From Calycina herbarum (lineage: Eukaryota; Ascomycota; Leotiomycetes; Helotiales; Pezizellaceae): DNA of 64,000 nt. Position numbers and translations under genes: made by a program. Shown here one piece after another: positions 11,189 to 23,047 of this stretch. Location: contig LLEY01000125.1 in the NCBI GenBank assembly GCA_001414485.1, positions 118,749-182,748 on the forward strand. Reading direction: 5' to 3'. Numbering within the stretch: the stretch's first letter is position 1; the number at the start of each line of letters is the position of its first letter. The notes under the pieces were generated by a model, which saw only the letters and a program-made list of their open reading frames with translations, was not told the origin of the DNA and ran no database searches.

Positions 11189-14100
11189 ATGGCTACAGCA
11201 GTTGAGGCCACGGCCAAAGCCTTGGAGACGGCCACCATTTCTAAAACCAAGGAGTTGAGGGGTGTAAGTACCCCGCTATCCCCACCAGGAATCCCCATAC
11301 TGACCTCTCTTCAGACAGAAAAGCGAGATACCCTCATTGCTATTGAGAAGAAGTACCAAGCGCAATGGCAGCAAGATGGCGTATTCGAGCCAAATGCGCC
11401 AACTACCAGCGAGGTCCCTCTCAACTCGATTACCGCCGCCGAGTTGCGCAAGCAAACCCCCAAGTTCTTCGGCACAATGGCATACCCATACATGAACGGA
11501 ACTTTACACGCGGGACACAGTTTTACAGCGAGTAAAATCGAATTCGGTACTGGATTCGCCCGTATGCAAGGAAAGAGGAGTTTGTTCCCCTTGGGCTTCC
11601 ACTGTACTGGTATGCCCATCAAGGCCTGTGCAGACAAACTTATAAACGAAATCAAATTATTTGGACAAGAATTCGAGCGATACTCAGATGATGATGTGGT
11701 CGAGGAGAGAAAGCCGGCAGCCGAAGCACCAGCCGCCTCCGAAGATGTCTCGAAATTTAAGGCAAAGAAGGGAAAGGCAGCGTCCAAGGTTGTCAAGATG
11801 AAATACCAGTTCCAAATTATGAAAGTTTTAGGAATTCCTACCTCGGAGATCTACCGATTTTCAGACCCACAGTATTGGTTGGAATATTTCCCTCCTCTCT
11901 GCCAGCGGGATCTCACCAATTTCGGAGCCCGAATCGATTGGCGGAGATCGTTCGTTACAACCGATGCAAACCCATATTATGACGCTTTTGTGAGATGGCA
12001 AATGAACCGCTTGAAGGAGTTGCAGAAAATCAAGTTCGGAAAGAGATATACAGTCTACTCGCCAAAGGACGGACAACCATGTATGGATCACGACCGTAGT
12101 GATGGAGAGGGTGCTGGCCCACAAGACTATACAGCTTTAAAGTTAAAGGTCAAGGAGTGGGCACCAGAAGCTGGAGAAGCCGTCAAAGGCAAGGTTCCCG
12201 AAGGTGCTGATGTATTTTTCGTACCTGCAACTCTTCGACCGGAAACTATGTATGGACAAGTCTGTTGTTTTGTTGGACCAACGATCAAATATGGCGTTTT
12301 CAAGGTTTCTGAGAAGGAGTTTTATGTGATTACGGATAGAGCAGCTCGAAATATGTCCTATCAAGGCATTTTCCCGGAGAACGGCGTTTACGAAAAGGTT
12401 GCAGAATTAGTTGGATCTTCTTGTGTCGGTACTCTTGTCAATGCTCCTCTTTCCGTTCACAAAGAAGTCAGAATTCTTCCTATGGAGTCAGTTCTTCCAA
12501 CAAAAGGTACAGGAGTCGTTACGTCGGTTCCATCGGACAGTCCCGATGATTTCGCCACCGTCACAGAGCTTGCGAAGAAGGCAGACTATTATGGCATCAA
12601 GAAAGAATGGGTAGACTTGGAAATCATTCCAATCATCAAGACACCATCGTACGGTAACCTCACGGCACCATTTCTCATCAAAAAGATGAAAATTTCTTCA
12701 CCAAAAGACACCAAACAGCTCGAGGAGGCCAAGGCGCTTGCTTACAAGGAAGGCCATTTCCAAGGTATCATGGTACATGGTGAGTTCACTGGTGACAAGG
12801 TAGAGGATGCTAAGCCAAAGGTTCGCCAACAACTCATTGATGCTGGTGATGGATTCGCATATTCAGAACCAGAGAAGAAGGTCATCAGCAGATCAGGGGA
12901 TGAATGTTGCGTTGCATTAATGAACCAGTGGTACATTGACTATGGAGAAGAAAGCTGGAAGCAAGTCGCTTTGAAGCATGTGGACAACAAGGACGGAAAT
13001 GGCTTGAACACTTTCTCGCCCGAGACCAAGAATGGGTTTGAAGGTGTCCTTAACTGGCTCAACCAATGGGCTTGTGCTAGAACCTATGGTCTTGGCTCAA
13101 AACTTCCTTGGGACCCTCAATTTTTGGTTGAGAGTTTGAGTGACAGCACGATCTACATGGCTTACTACACAATTGCACATTTCCTTCATAAAGATATCTT
13201 CGGCAAGACTCCTGGTTTGGCTGGTATTGGCCCAGAGAAGATGACTGATGAAGTCTGGGATTATGTCTTTGCTCGTCGGGAGTTAAGTGACGAGGTCTTG
13301 GGGTCTGGAATCTCGAAAGACTCTCTTGCATCAATGCGAAGAGAGTTTGAGTATTGGTATCCATTGGACCTTCGAGTTTCAGGAAAGGATCTTATCCCCA
13401 ACCATCTTACTTTCTTCCTCTACATCCATATTGCTATTTTCACACCTGAATATTGGCCAAAGGGTGTTCGTGCAAATGGACATTTGCTAATGAACGGAGA
13501 GAAGATGAGCAAATCGACCGGAAATTTCATGACCTTGGACGACATGGTCAAGAAGTATGGTGCTGATGCAAGTAGAATTGCTTTGGCAGACGCTGGTGAT
13601 GGAGTTGCCGATGCAAATTTCGAGGAAGATGTTGCTGATAACAACGTGCTCCGTCTTTTCACTCTACGCGAATGGATTGAGGAGCAAGTCAAAGAGCAAG
13701 ATACTCTTCGCACAGGCTCTAAGAACGACTTCCTAGACGCCCTTTTCGAGAATGAGATGAATACACTCGTCGACGAAGCTCGCGGTCACTACGAAGAGAC
13801 CAATTACAAGCTCGCACTCCAATCCGCCCTTTATAACTTCACGTCAGCTCGAGACTTTTACCGTGAAGCTTCCGCTGCAGCTGGTATCAAGATGCACAAA
13901 GACCTTGTCTTCAAATACATCGAGCTTCAGGCACTTCTCCTTACTGTCATCGCTCCTCATTGGTCCGAGTATATCTGGCTCGAGGTCCTCAACAAACCAT
14001 CTACCATCCAGAACGCCCTTTTCCCAGTGGTGCCAGCACCTGATGCAGGCTTGTCAGCAGCACGAGTTTACGTCCGTGTTACATCTTCCAATATTACTTC

Positions 14101-14611
14101 TGCTGAGGCGAATTCACAAAAGAAGAAAGCCAAGGGCAAGGATATCGGTTACGATCTCACCAAACCAAAGAAACTCACCATCTTCGCTGCTGCAAAATTC
14201 CCAGCCTGGCAAGAGAAATATATCGACTTAGTCAGAGAGGCATGGAACCCAACAACCAAATCTGTCAACGATAAGGAACTTAATGGCAAGATCGCCAAGA
14301 TGGGAGAGATGAAGAAAGCCATGCCTTTCGTTCAAGCTCTCAAGAAGCGTCTTGTGGGTGGTGAGACGGCCGATAATGTGTTTGAGCGTAAACTTGCTTT
14401 CGACGAGGTTTCCACTTTGAAGAACATGATTCCTGGTCTCAAGAAGGCTGCAGGCCTCAAGGAGGTTGATATTGTGATTGTGGCGGAGGGAGGTAAGAGT
14501 GGAAAGGTTGTTGGTGGTGATGGAGAGGGGAAGGAGGCAGAGACTTTACCGCCACATGCTGAGGCTGCTGTTCCTGGGGTTCCAACCTTCAACTTTGAAA
14601 ATGTTGCATGA
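11189..14611 (+). CDS. CDC60: Leucyl-tRNA synthetase, cytosolic
   Basis: Class Ia synthetase that charges tRNA-Leu for cytosolic translation. Exons 11189-11263 and 11315-14611 give 1123 aa, the usual size of eukaryotic cytosolic LeuRS. The 51-nt intron (GTAAGT...CTTCAG) is a multiple of three and contains no stop. Family marks: QWQQDGVFEPNAP at the start; the HIGH-equivalent HAGH in YPYMNGTLHAGHSF; the CP1 editing insertion with TLRPETMYGQ and SVPSDSPDDF; and the KMSKS loop in GEKMSKSTGNF. The C-terminal appendix ends in an Ala/Pro tail. No mitochondrial presequence is evident. Confidence 0.97.
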   Translation: MATAVEATAKALETATISKTKELRGVSTPLSPPGIPILTSLQTEKRDTLIAIEKKYQAQWQQDGVFEPNAPTTSEVPLNSITAAELRKQTPKFFGTMAYPYMNGTLHAGHSFTASKIEFGTGFARMQGKRSLFPLGFHCTGMPIKACADKLINEIKLFGQEFERYSDDDVVEERKPAAEAPAASEDVSKFKAKKGKAASKVVKMKYQFQIMKVLGIPTSEIYRFSDPQYWLEYFPPLCQRDLTNFGARIDWRRSFVTTDANPYYDAFVRWQMNRLKELQKIKFGKRYTVYSPKDGQPCMDHDRSDGEGAGPQDYTALKLKVKEWAPEAGEAVKGKVPEGADVFFVPATLRPETMYGQVCCFVGPTIKYGVFKVSEKEFYVITDRAARNMSYQGIFPENGVYEKVAELVGSSCVGTLVNAPLSVHKEVRILPMESVLPTKGTGVVTSVPSDSPDDFATVTELAKKADYYGIKKEWVDLEIIPIIKTPSYGNLTAPFLIKKMKISSPKDTKQLEEAKALAYKEGHFQGIMVHGEFTGDKVEDAKPKVRQQLIDAGDGFAYSEPEKKVISRSGDECCVALMNQWYIDYGEESWKQVALKHVDNKDGNGLNTFSPETKNGFEGVLNWLNQWACARTYGLGSKLPWDPQFLVESLSDSTIYMAYYTIAHFLHKDIFGKTPGLAGIGPEKMTDEVWDYVFARRELSDEVLGSGISKDSLASMRREFEYWYPLDLRVSGKDLIPNHLTFFLYIHIAIFTPEYWPKGVRANGHLLMNGEKMSKSTGNFMTLDDMVKKYGADASRIALADAGDGVADANFEEDVADNNVLRLFTLREWIEEQVKEQDTLRTGSKNDFLDALFENEMNTLVDEARGHYEETNYKLALQSALYNFTSARDFYREASAAAGIKMHKDLVFKYIELQALLLTVIAPHWSEYIWLEVLNKPSTIQNALFPVVPAPDAGLSAARVYVRVTSSNITSAEANSQKKKAKGKDIGYDLTKPKKLTIFAAAKFPAWQEKYIDLVREAWNPTTKSVNDKELNGKIAKMGEMKKAMPFVQALKKRLVGGETADNVFERKLAFDEVSTLKNMIPGLKKAAGLKEVDIVIVAEGGKSGKVVGGDGEGKEAETLPPHAEAAVPGVPTFNFENVA

Positions 14612-15717
14612 GAAGCTAAATGAAAGGAAAATTATTTTGTTGATGTTGTTATCCGATGAGGTCTTATGAATGAATGGGTTTATGTTTCTGCAAACTTTTG
14701 AAGTTTTCCTTCTTCTTGCCTTTCTCGGCTGATTGTGTGAGTTGACCTCCAGCGATTTGATTGTAATGGAAGAGCGACTCAAATCGTAATTGGACTACCC
14801 AAGGAGAGTGTTCTTATATTCAACTCAATTAGCAGAGATAGCATGGTGATCATTTCTGGGAGATCCTCAAAATCCCCCTTTCGGTTTCTGAAGGTTATTT
14901 GATGTTGTAACAGTTCTTTTGATTTAGACCAGAAGAACAACCTAGGGAGAAGTCGAGCTATTGGCAGATTACCCATGAATAGGACGAAAAAACAATGTCT
15001 ATTGCTGGGCTACCTATGAATAGTAAAATAGTTGAAAGGCAAAATCAAGGTCCAAAGTCTCGAATCCATGACTTATGCCTGGTGGCTTGGTGAATTGAAT
15101 GGAGTTTATTTGGAGAATAGTCAGCCAGCAATTCTCTCGGGATGAAGTACGAGAAGACTTTGTATTAAAAGTATTGAAAGAATTGTTATTATGCTAAAAG
15201 ACTTGATAAGTAAAGTAGTTCGCAGATGTTGGAGTTGATTATTTTACGCTTTTTAAAGATCATGTTATCGTCCGGTGTGCACTCAGATAAATGAATTAAA
15301 CGACAAGGTCTGAAGAATTTAGGATCTAGGATGAGAGGTCTAGGTGAGGCAGGGGAGAGATGTCTAAATTTTTCATCAGGAAAATCGTTCTTCTAATAAT
15401 GTGTGAGTGACAGTATCATTCTGACATGAGAGCTTTGGATGGTCTACAATATGTTTGAAAATCACTCAGTAAAGAGAGGTGTTTGAAATCTCAGAACTAC
15501 AAGTCCTTTTCATTAATCGACTATCGACTATATCATGTCACGCCAACGAGCAAAGGCTCCTGGCTATCAAAGCTCCGAAAGACGAAGCACAAATATAGCA
15601 AAAACGCTAGCAAAACGCTCCTTTACTCCCGCTATCCAGTCCTTCTGGAACCCAAAAACCAAATGCTATCGCTAAGCTGCTTATCAAAACAAATATCTCT
15701 CCTCACCTCTTCAATCA
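14612..15717. other. Convergent intergenic region
   Basis: 3' flanks of LeuRS and of the CP-motif protein. AT-rich; no gene or repeat recognised. Confidence 0.5.
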
Positions 15718-17447
15718 TCACATATTCTTGTATTGTTGCATGAATGCTAAGGCTTGTTCCATCGGATAACCAATGAAGACGGGACCTGTGAAAATCATTT
15801 GTGGCACACTACCGCCAGCAATGTTGCCAGTTTGAGGCATAGTAGGGGGTTGAATAAACGCCGGTTGGGTCTGAGTGGCGACTGGTGGAGAAGAAGTCAT
15901 GCGAGGGGGAGGAGTTCTCATACGGGGCGAAGGCGTCCCCGTGAGAGGTTCTTCGTGTTTAGTCTGTTGTCCCTGACCAAAAGGACATTTTCCTACAGGT
16001 CGTTCCTCAAGATGGTTGAAATCAGATGCCTCGGACTCCACCTTGACCTTCGCTTCCTTTTGCCCGTGACCAAATGGACACTTGCCTGCAGGTTTGGGTA
16101 TATGCTCAGCAGATACAGGAGCAGGAGGTGGAGATACGGGTCTTTGATTCTGGGAAGGGGGGTCGAAGATTGGTACTGAAATCCCCCAAGGTCGACTGGG
16201 GGATTCGCCCACCCGGACTGGCTTCATTGTTCTGTCGTAGCGGCTTGCCCTATCATCCTCGTCATCTCTTATCTCGTCCTCATCATCTTCATCTTGACCT
16301 ATACCATCGGCACTGACAGTAGTCGCCCAATTTTCCACTCTCTCATTGTATGTTCTTTCAAGCTCCGCATCCTCGTTTTCGGCGTCTGCAGGAAGCATAG
16401 GTTGATGCTTTTGGCCCAAGCCTTGTATCATGCTAACCAAATTGCCGTATTTTGCATCCAACTTTCGGATATCATTCTCGTTCCTCTGATAACGCTTGAC
16501 ACAGACTTCATGACTTCGCGGAATCTCGTGTTTGTGTGTTTCAAAGTATCGAGCGACCTCCTCTGGGGAGTGTTGATCTAGATAACGGATGGGACATTTT
16601 GCCGCAGAGCCAGTGGCTGATGGGGGCGGTGATGCCATTGTTTCAGCATACATGGCGGCACATATGGGATCAGCGGATTGATGTGGTGTGGGATCTTTTC
16701 CTTCTGGAGGCGTGAGTAGATGGTGGGAACCCATCGTGCTGCCGACTTTGGGACTTGTTGGGCGTGTGAAAGGGCACAATAGGGAGCTTTTCTTGCCAGG
16801 TACAGTAAAGTCCTGCTCAAGTACAGTTGACAGCGAGGTCCGACGAGCGGACAATCTCATGTTACTGCTCGCCCCGGATATACTCGTAGATCCGGTAGAT
16901 TTGCTCCCTAAAGCCGCAAGACGCTGGGCTGCCTTTCTACCGTCGCGTATAGCTTCTGCTGTTTGCTGCTTGGAGGTTGGTTTGCTTCGGAGGGGTAGTG
17001 GGACAAACCCTGCTCGATCCGGACTAGTCACTTGGAATTCGGGGGGAAGTTGAAGCTTTGCTAAAGTGTCTGCGATGCCTGGATCTGAAGGCGCGTACTT
17101 GTCCGCGAGGACTTGGTACTGTTTGAAGCTTGGTTAGTCTTCAAGACGCAACACGCAGAATGTGGAGAAGTGAATGTGCCACAGGGGTAAAAAGATCAGG
17201 ATACATGTAATGGTTATCGGTCGTCACTGCTGAGCAGCTCTCGATCTAGAGCTAAAGTTTCTCATCATAAAAGGTGTAGCAGGGGTAGGTAGAAAAGAAA
17301 AGCTGCAGCGCTTACCTCGGAGTGGGCATATGAGAGCTTGTGCTGAAGGATCGTGTTTCGGTCGCTCAGAAGCTGTACTTCGTCTGCGAGAGTGTTAAAA
17401 TTAGTTATTAAGTCTTTCGTGAGCTCCTCGTAATCGAGGTCATTCAT
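15718..17447 (-). CDS. Conserved fungal protein with four Cys-Pro motifs
   Basis: Exons 17447-17316 and 17118-15718 with a 197-nt intron (GTAAGC...CAAACAG) encode 510 aa. The start MNDLDYEELTKDL leads into a helical N-terminus (LADEVQLLSDRN), probably coiled coil. A Ser/Thr-rich region precedes a compact segment (about residues 215-290: RYLDQHSPEEVARYFETHKH and NLVSMIQGLGQKH). An acidic stretch and a Pro-rich, disordered C-terminal third follow. Cys-Pro motifs sit at Cys159 (LCPF), Cys219 (KCPI), Cys391 (KCPFGHG) and Cys422 (KCPFGQG). I recall the compact segment from filamentous ascomycete proteins but cannot give a function. The intron is longer than its neighbours', so the first exon junction is somewhat less certain. 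Confidence 0.78.
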
Positions 17448-19605
17448 GTTGTGTGGTTGAAAGGTGGTGGGATGTTTGACAGAGGAAGTTGCAGTCAAGG
17501 TTTTGTGTACAAATCAGTCCACTAGCGCGTTCTGACAAATCAGAGGCCGCCCCACCATAGACACGTGACCAAAAGTATGTTTTCAGTCTCCCCAAATCAG
17601 TTGAACTAATAGAGAGGTAAGACATATCATTTCTCAGTAGAAATATATGCCCAAGTGTGGAAAATTCTTCGAAAATGATCTTGGTTATGCAGCTCTATGT
17701 TTTTGGATCTATTTCCTACATTTACTACAAGTTTTCTATTAGCCGAAATGACTTTGTTATGTTTACATTCATACCTGGCTGAGCTCAAGTTTCTCAGCAA
17801 TCCATAGTTCAAATGATACTCTCTCCGCGTTGAAATTACGTAGCAAGGAAACTCTGTTAGAGACGGATGAAAATCTTGAAATCCATGACTTCAAGCTTGA
17901 CTTGCACACTATGTGATAGGATAACACGAGTCCTTGCTGTCAAGAGTTCTGAATTGCCATAGTAATTAGGAGAAGAGAGTTATTGTAATCTAGGGTAAAC
18001 TTCCATAGAATAATTGTATAGCGAAAGCACATACTCAGAAGTAAGAAAACCAGTCGTTGGTCCCCATATTTCACTTTAATGAGTGCATCAAATAGTCTCA
18101 GGCCCTTAATCTCATTGCTTAACATAATTTGGAATAATAAACAGGAACCTTTGCTCGTAGTACTAGTTGACCTTTCTGAAATAATTCTTACCGTGTTCCG
18201 AGGACCTTCGCCAAAGGGTGGCAAAAACTGATGACTGACTCTTCAGCAACTGGAAATATGAGAATGAAACCAGAAAAAAGATCTTGCAAATGAAACAATT
18301 ATCGCGACACATATAAAGGAGGTTCTATGTGTGAGGATGGACTCCCTAGAGACCTCTGTGGGAAACGAGACTTTACTGCTCTGAACAAAAGGGCCATTTA
18401 TTTCTTGGGGATTCATCATTCCATGCCTGTATATTCACAAAGTTCTCAATTCCTCAACGTTACGCTGAGTAACTTTGAGTAGAGTAGAGTAATTACTCTA
18501 TTACTCTGAGCAATACTCTATAATATTTGAGTATAAAAACAACAGTTTTGCAAAAACAAAATATTACAATTTTGAGAAATGAACCACGAATGCAAAAACT
18601 TCAAAAAGGTCAGATTTGCTTAGCGAGGGGAAATTATTATACCCTAGGAGGACCAATCGAGGTAAAGTTTGATGAGAAATCTTCTTGTCCCAAGAACATT
18701 GGAAAAATTCCGTTCCCAAGATTTTCTAGAACAATAATATCTCCCCTGGTGAATGACGATGAAACAAAGTTCTCCCAAATTCAAGAAATAATTGAGCAAA
18801 GCAAAGGACGCAGTACTTTGGAAACCAGTTGACTTACCTTTTCCGAAGCTTATTCAGAACTCCCCTAACAAAATCAAAAGTTTCCTCAATATCCCCTCTA
18901 TTCTTAAAGAGTACTTATTGACTACATATTCTCCTTGAACTCCAGCAGTTGCAGTAACTAGATTCGTAACTTTATCAACTTGTCTTCCCAAATAGTTCCA
19001 TACTCTAGCCCACATCGCAAGTGCAACAAAAAATTGCTGATCACTCAACTCAGCATCGAGGACCGTTGAACTCCTTCATTCAACAACGCAGCTCGACGTT
19101 CAAACGAGAAATATTCAAGTAACAAATCTTCGTTTTCCAAATAGAGAAACCGACGAGAGGAAAATAGGGGTTAATTTCCTTTCCCCATGTACCTAGAATA
19201 TGGTACGCGTAATTTTGTAATTTAAAACAAACATCCTCTACACGGTGAAGTTCAACCCCCTTTACAACTCGTCCCAGTCGTTCAAAAAGGGAAACAGTCG
19301 AGCTCAATCCGGAAAAAATGTGAAAAATGTACGTGAATCCAACCAATGCAATATCCCACCTCGTAAACACAATCAATTGGAGGCACACAGCCTCCTCGAT
19401 ATATGCACCTCCCCTACTACTTACCACCTACCACCTACCACCTACCACCTACCCCCTACCCAACATCTCAGGTCTACCCAAAACTTTCAGTCCCATCAAA
19501 ACAAAACAAACCACAATCACAAAACTCTAGGCAGTAATGCCGTTCGACCATGAGCCTAGCGCGCATCGGTAAATAAAGGGGGCGCAGACGAACCAAAGAT
19601 GTAAG
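17448..19605. other. Gene-poor region with unassigned minus-strand fragments
   Basis: No supported gene. Two adjacent minus-strand open stretches (19427-19080 and 19048-18854) have protein-like composition (ERLGRVVKGVELHRVEDVCF; ALAMWARVWNYLGRQVDKV) but are separated by stops and match no family I know. They could be a decayed gene. A CCACCTA microsatellite lies near 19425-19455. Confidence 0.35.
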
Positions 19606-19703
19606 TACTATCCCCCCCCCCCCCTAAATAAAATGTAAGCGCACGGCCGCTGTGCCATACTAAATGTCTGTGCACTCTACTTTTATTTAGGGGGGGGATA
19701 GTA
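19606..19703. mobile_element. MITE-like element with TA target duplication
   Basis: A 94-bp non-coding element with inverted ends. The left end reads CTATCC, a run of C, then TAAATAAAA; the right end reads TTTTATTTA, a run of G, then GGATAG. TA flanks both sides. The arms differ only in homopolymer length (14 C against 8 G). TA duplication and lack of coding capacity fit a mariner-derived miniature element. Its ends differ from those of the 7483-8737 transposon. Confidence 0.75.
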
Positions 19704-20507
19704 CGAGTACAGTTGAGGTGTCATAAAGGGGGTTGGTAGAATCCATGTACTTGCATATGCTGACGCTGACGCTGACGCTGATTCGCTGACACCGGTTCTT
19801 TAGCCCCCATCTGCAGAACATTTCGCGCCATCTCTTGATTGCATCTTTTCACGATTCGGACTATGATATCGATAACGATAATACTTGGGTTCAGAGATCA
19901 AAATGTACTTGGAGGAGGAGGGGTTTCTCGCTTAATTTTGAATTGTGTCGAGGGGAACTGGAGTTTGGCACGAACAAAAGCGACCGAGGAACACCTGCTT
20001 GGAAAGTTTTTCCTGCTGTAGAGTCAGTCATTAATGGGGAGTGAGAGTGATGATCTAAAAGATGGTTCTTGACATGATCGAACACAGCTGCATTTTCTGG
20101 CCAGTAAGAGCTTCGGCCACGGGCTCTGAATTTCGATTGTAAAAATAAAAAAACAGTCTCAGGATATTTTGACAAGATTTTCTTTGGACCATCTGGAAAA
20201 CCTAAGAAAACCAGTTTCCCGTTTTTCTAACCATTCTCGGACAACACGTTCGATTACCCCAGAATTAATGTGACAATCAGAAATGCGACTATCAAGAAAA
20301 GCAATCGACGAGACGCTCATCTAACCACTTAGCGATGGGAAAGTATTTGGTAAGATCTGTAATCTCAACAGCCCAAAGAAAGAGTTTCTTGGAGCGGATC
20401 TCGCTTCCTTTGAATATGTTCTGGGTCAATACTCTACAAACCTCTGGGCTTCTAATTTCAATCGAAGCCACTCCTCCACTTGAGCTCCAATGCCAACAAA
20501 CCCCTCT
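19704..20507. other. Intergenic region left of UreG
   Basis: Contains a short tandem array of GCTGAC (19759-19780, about four copies). No gene supported; the right part is the UreG 3' flank. Confidence 0.45.
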
Positions 20508-21513
20508 CTACTTCAAACTCTCCAACCCCTCAGTAGCCTTCGGTCCCCCCCTCTCCTTACTAACATCCCCCGCACCACTCCCCCTCCACGCACTCTCAAT
20601 CAACCCAACAATATGCTCAACCCCCACCCCCTTCTTAACCTGCGCAAAAACCGTCGGACCCCCCTCCCTCATCTTCCTCGCATCGCGATCCATAACCTCC
20701 AAATCAGCCCCCACAGCCTCCGCCAAATCCGTCTTATTAACCACTAAAAGATCACTCTGCGTGATTCCCGGTCCGCCCTTCCTCGGGATCTTATCACCTC
20801 CACTAACATCAATAACATAAATAATGTAATCCGCCAATTCCCTCGAGTAATTAGCAGCAAGATTATCACCCCCGGATTCAATGAGCAGGATATCAGTGGT
20901 GAATTCTTGATGGAGGTCTTCGAGAGCGGCGAGATTTTGAGAGATGTCTTCACGTACAGCGGCGTGGGGACAGCCTCCGGTTTCGATGGCGCGGATTCGG
21001 GGCGCGGGCAGAGCGAGGTTTTTGGTGAGGAATTCGGCGTCTTCCCGTGTGAAGATGTCATTTGTTACTGCGGCTATGGAGTACTTTTCTCGGAGGGCGA
21101 GACAGAGGACGAGCATGAGGGCTGTCTTTCCGGAGCCAACGGGTCTGTGAGAGTTAGTATACAAGCATGAAATTTAAGATACAAGGGGGTTTATATATGA
21201 ATTTCTTTTGAGAAAAGAACGAAGTGTCAAAACACGTGAACAACCCCGCCTCCCGATTTGGACAGAGATGAGGGGGCTTTTGGAGTTGATAAGAGAGATG
21301 GAAAGCTACATACCCTCCAATTCCAACCGTGAAAGCTCTCTCAGACCAGTTTCTTCCCTCGATAATCGGCATCTCTCTCCCCATGTAGCTACCCGGTCCA
21401 TTGAGGATCTCATGTGTATGTCCATGGTCTGCCGCGGGGTTATCGTGGGAGTGTTCATGAGAATGTTCATGAGAGTGCTCATGGCCACCTGAATGGGAGT
21501 GTGAACGAGGCAT
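20508..21513 (-). CDS. ureG: Urease accessory GTPase UreG
   Basis: SIMIBI-class GTPase that delivers nickel to apo-urease with UreD/UreF. Exons 21513-21314 and 21144-20508, split by a 169-nt intron (GTATGT...TCACAG), encode 278 aa. The N-terminus is a His-rich metal-binding tail ([19 protein letters not shown]). The P-loop GPVGSGKT is built exactly across the splice junction. Further marks: [22 protein letters not shown] (the Cys-Pro-His nickel site), ESGGDN and the guanine-specificity motif NKTD. The C-terminus is extended by about 25 residues. A CACGTG and an AGATAA (GATA-factor type) lie upstream at 21632 and 21742; nitrogen control of urease genes is known in fungi, but this link is inference. 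Confidence 0.96.
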
Positions 21514-21995
21514 CTTGATGTTTTAGTTGACGCGGGATTTTGCGATTGAAAAAGACGAGAGTTGGATTCAAAAGAACTGGACGGAATGGAAGGTCAAGAG
21601 AGAAGGCGCGGATGAGAAGCCCCTAATCACCCACGTGATCCAGATATCGAAGCAGATATCTACCCCTGCCTCTATAGAACTTCAATTCCGGTACAATTTC
21701 TGGACACCATCCACTTGGGTCTAAATTGTTCCAGATTTTTAAGATAATTATTTGAACGACGAGAGCTAGTAGGCAGGTACGAACTTGAAGTAATTACTTG
21801 TAACATCACCAGGGGAAAAATAACCACGTTTGAAGAACATAGCAACACGAGTAGCCATAATCAAATTTCATATCTCAACCAGCGTATTCAGCTGTACCAT
21901 TTAATGTATAAAATCTCCGATGCTGTCCTAAAGCCAATGGACCCAAAACGCCGCTACCACAATACTGCCACCAAGCAAGAGACAAACTCGTACAT
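21514..21995. other. UreG upstream region and SEC17 3' flank
   Basis: 482 bp without a coding frame of interest. Contains CACGTG (21632-21637) and AGATAA (21742-21747). Confidence 0.4.
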
Positions 21996-23047
21996 TTAAG
22001 AGAAATCATCTTCCTGTGCTTCGATGGTGTTCTTAATCTTCAATAAGATGGTTGTCTTCCACTTGTCCAACTTGCTCATCTGGTCATATTGGAACAGCTT
22101 ATCCGCAAAGGCCTCTTGGTCACCAGCTTCCACCGCTTCGTAGAGGTCCACTAGCAGTTGATGCTCCCTGGTACTTGGGAATGTGGGGTCCATATCCCGA
22201 TATTTCTCGAGAGCTCTGTTTGTTGTGACTTGATCGCCATTTGCAAGATGACACAATCCTGCCTTGAGGAAATAATCCTTAACCGACCACTTCATGAGGT
22301 TGTTGGAGACCGATGACGCAGCGACCTTTTCGAAATATTCGATAGCCTTATGGAAATCGTCTTCGAGGGCGGCGATATCTGCGACCTTGAGGTATAACTT
22401 GTTCGACAACCTAGATTCTTCTGTTAGCTGGTATGTAGCGACGGGAGCTGGTTGTAACATACGCCTCGGCGTTGTCAGCCTCGAACCATCCTGCCGCTAA
22501 CTCGTAGCTCTCAATGGCCTTCTTGTTATCGCCCAATTCTACTTCATACAATTCCGCTAGGTTTTGCTTGTGTGTGGCTGCTCTTCTAAAGTTCCCCTTG
22601 ATTGTGTAGTGATAAATGGCGACATCGAGACATCGTGCGGCGTCTAGAGGGTCTGTCTTTTTGTAAACCTTGAAAGCCTCCGTCATGGTATTCGCCGCAT
22701 CATCTGGCTCGTTGAGTTTGTTGGTTTGGATATCGGCCGCTTTCTCGAATGCTTGGCCAGCTTCTTTGTCTGTTGTGAAGCATCATGTTAGACCTGGGGG
22801 CGGGTGTAGAACTGGAGCGGGGTGGTTTACTTTGCTTCTGCATTCGAAATGCATTCGCAGCTTGGTTGTAGAACTCTGCAGCATTCTCCCATTTCTCCTG
22901 CTTTCCACCGAATAAACTGAACCCACCGCTTGCGCCAGCGACAGCTTTTTCTGCCTGAAGAATGTTAGCTGTGTCTTATCGGATGGACAGGGCGGGGAGG
23001 AGGGGTAGTTCGACCTTTTGCAGAAGCGCACGAGGATCTTGAGCCAT
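21996..23047 (-). CDS. SEC17: Alpha-SNAP, NSF attachment protein
   Basis: Cytosolic adaptor that recruits Sec18/NSF to cis-SNARE complexes for disassembly after membrane fusion. Four exons: 23047-23015, 22954-22831, 22769-22463 and 22410-21996, with introns of 60, 61, 52 nt. The product is 292 aa, the length of yeast Sec17. Family marks: FSLFGGKQEKWENAAEFY, DAARCLDVAIYHYTIKGNFR, YELAAGWFEADNAEALSNKL and, near the end, DKWKTTILLKIKNTIE, whose penultimate Leu region stimulates NSF. The 11-codon first exon (MAQDPRALLQK) uses a weak GTCGAA donor, but the frame and family N-terminus agree. Confidence 0.95.
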
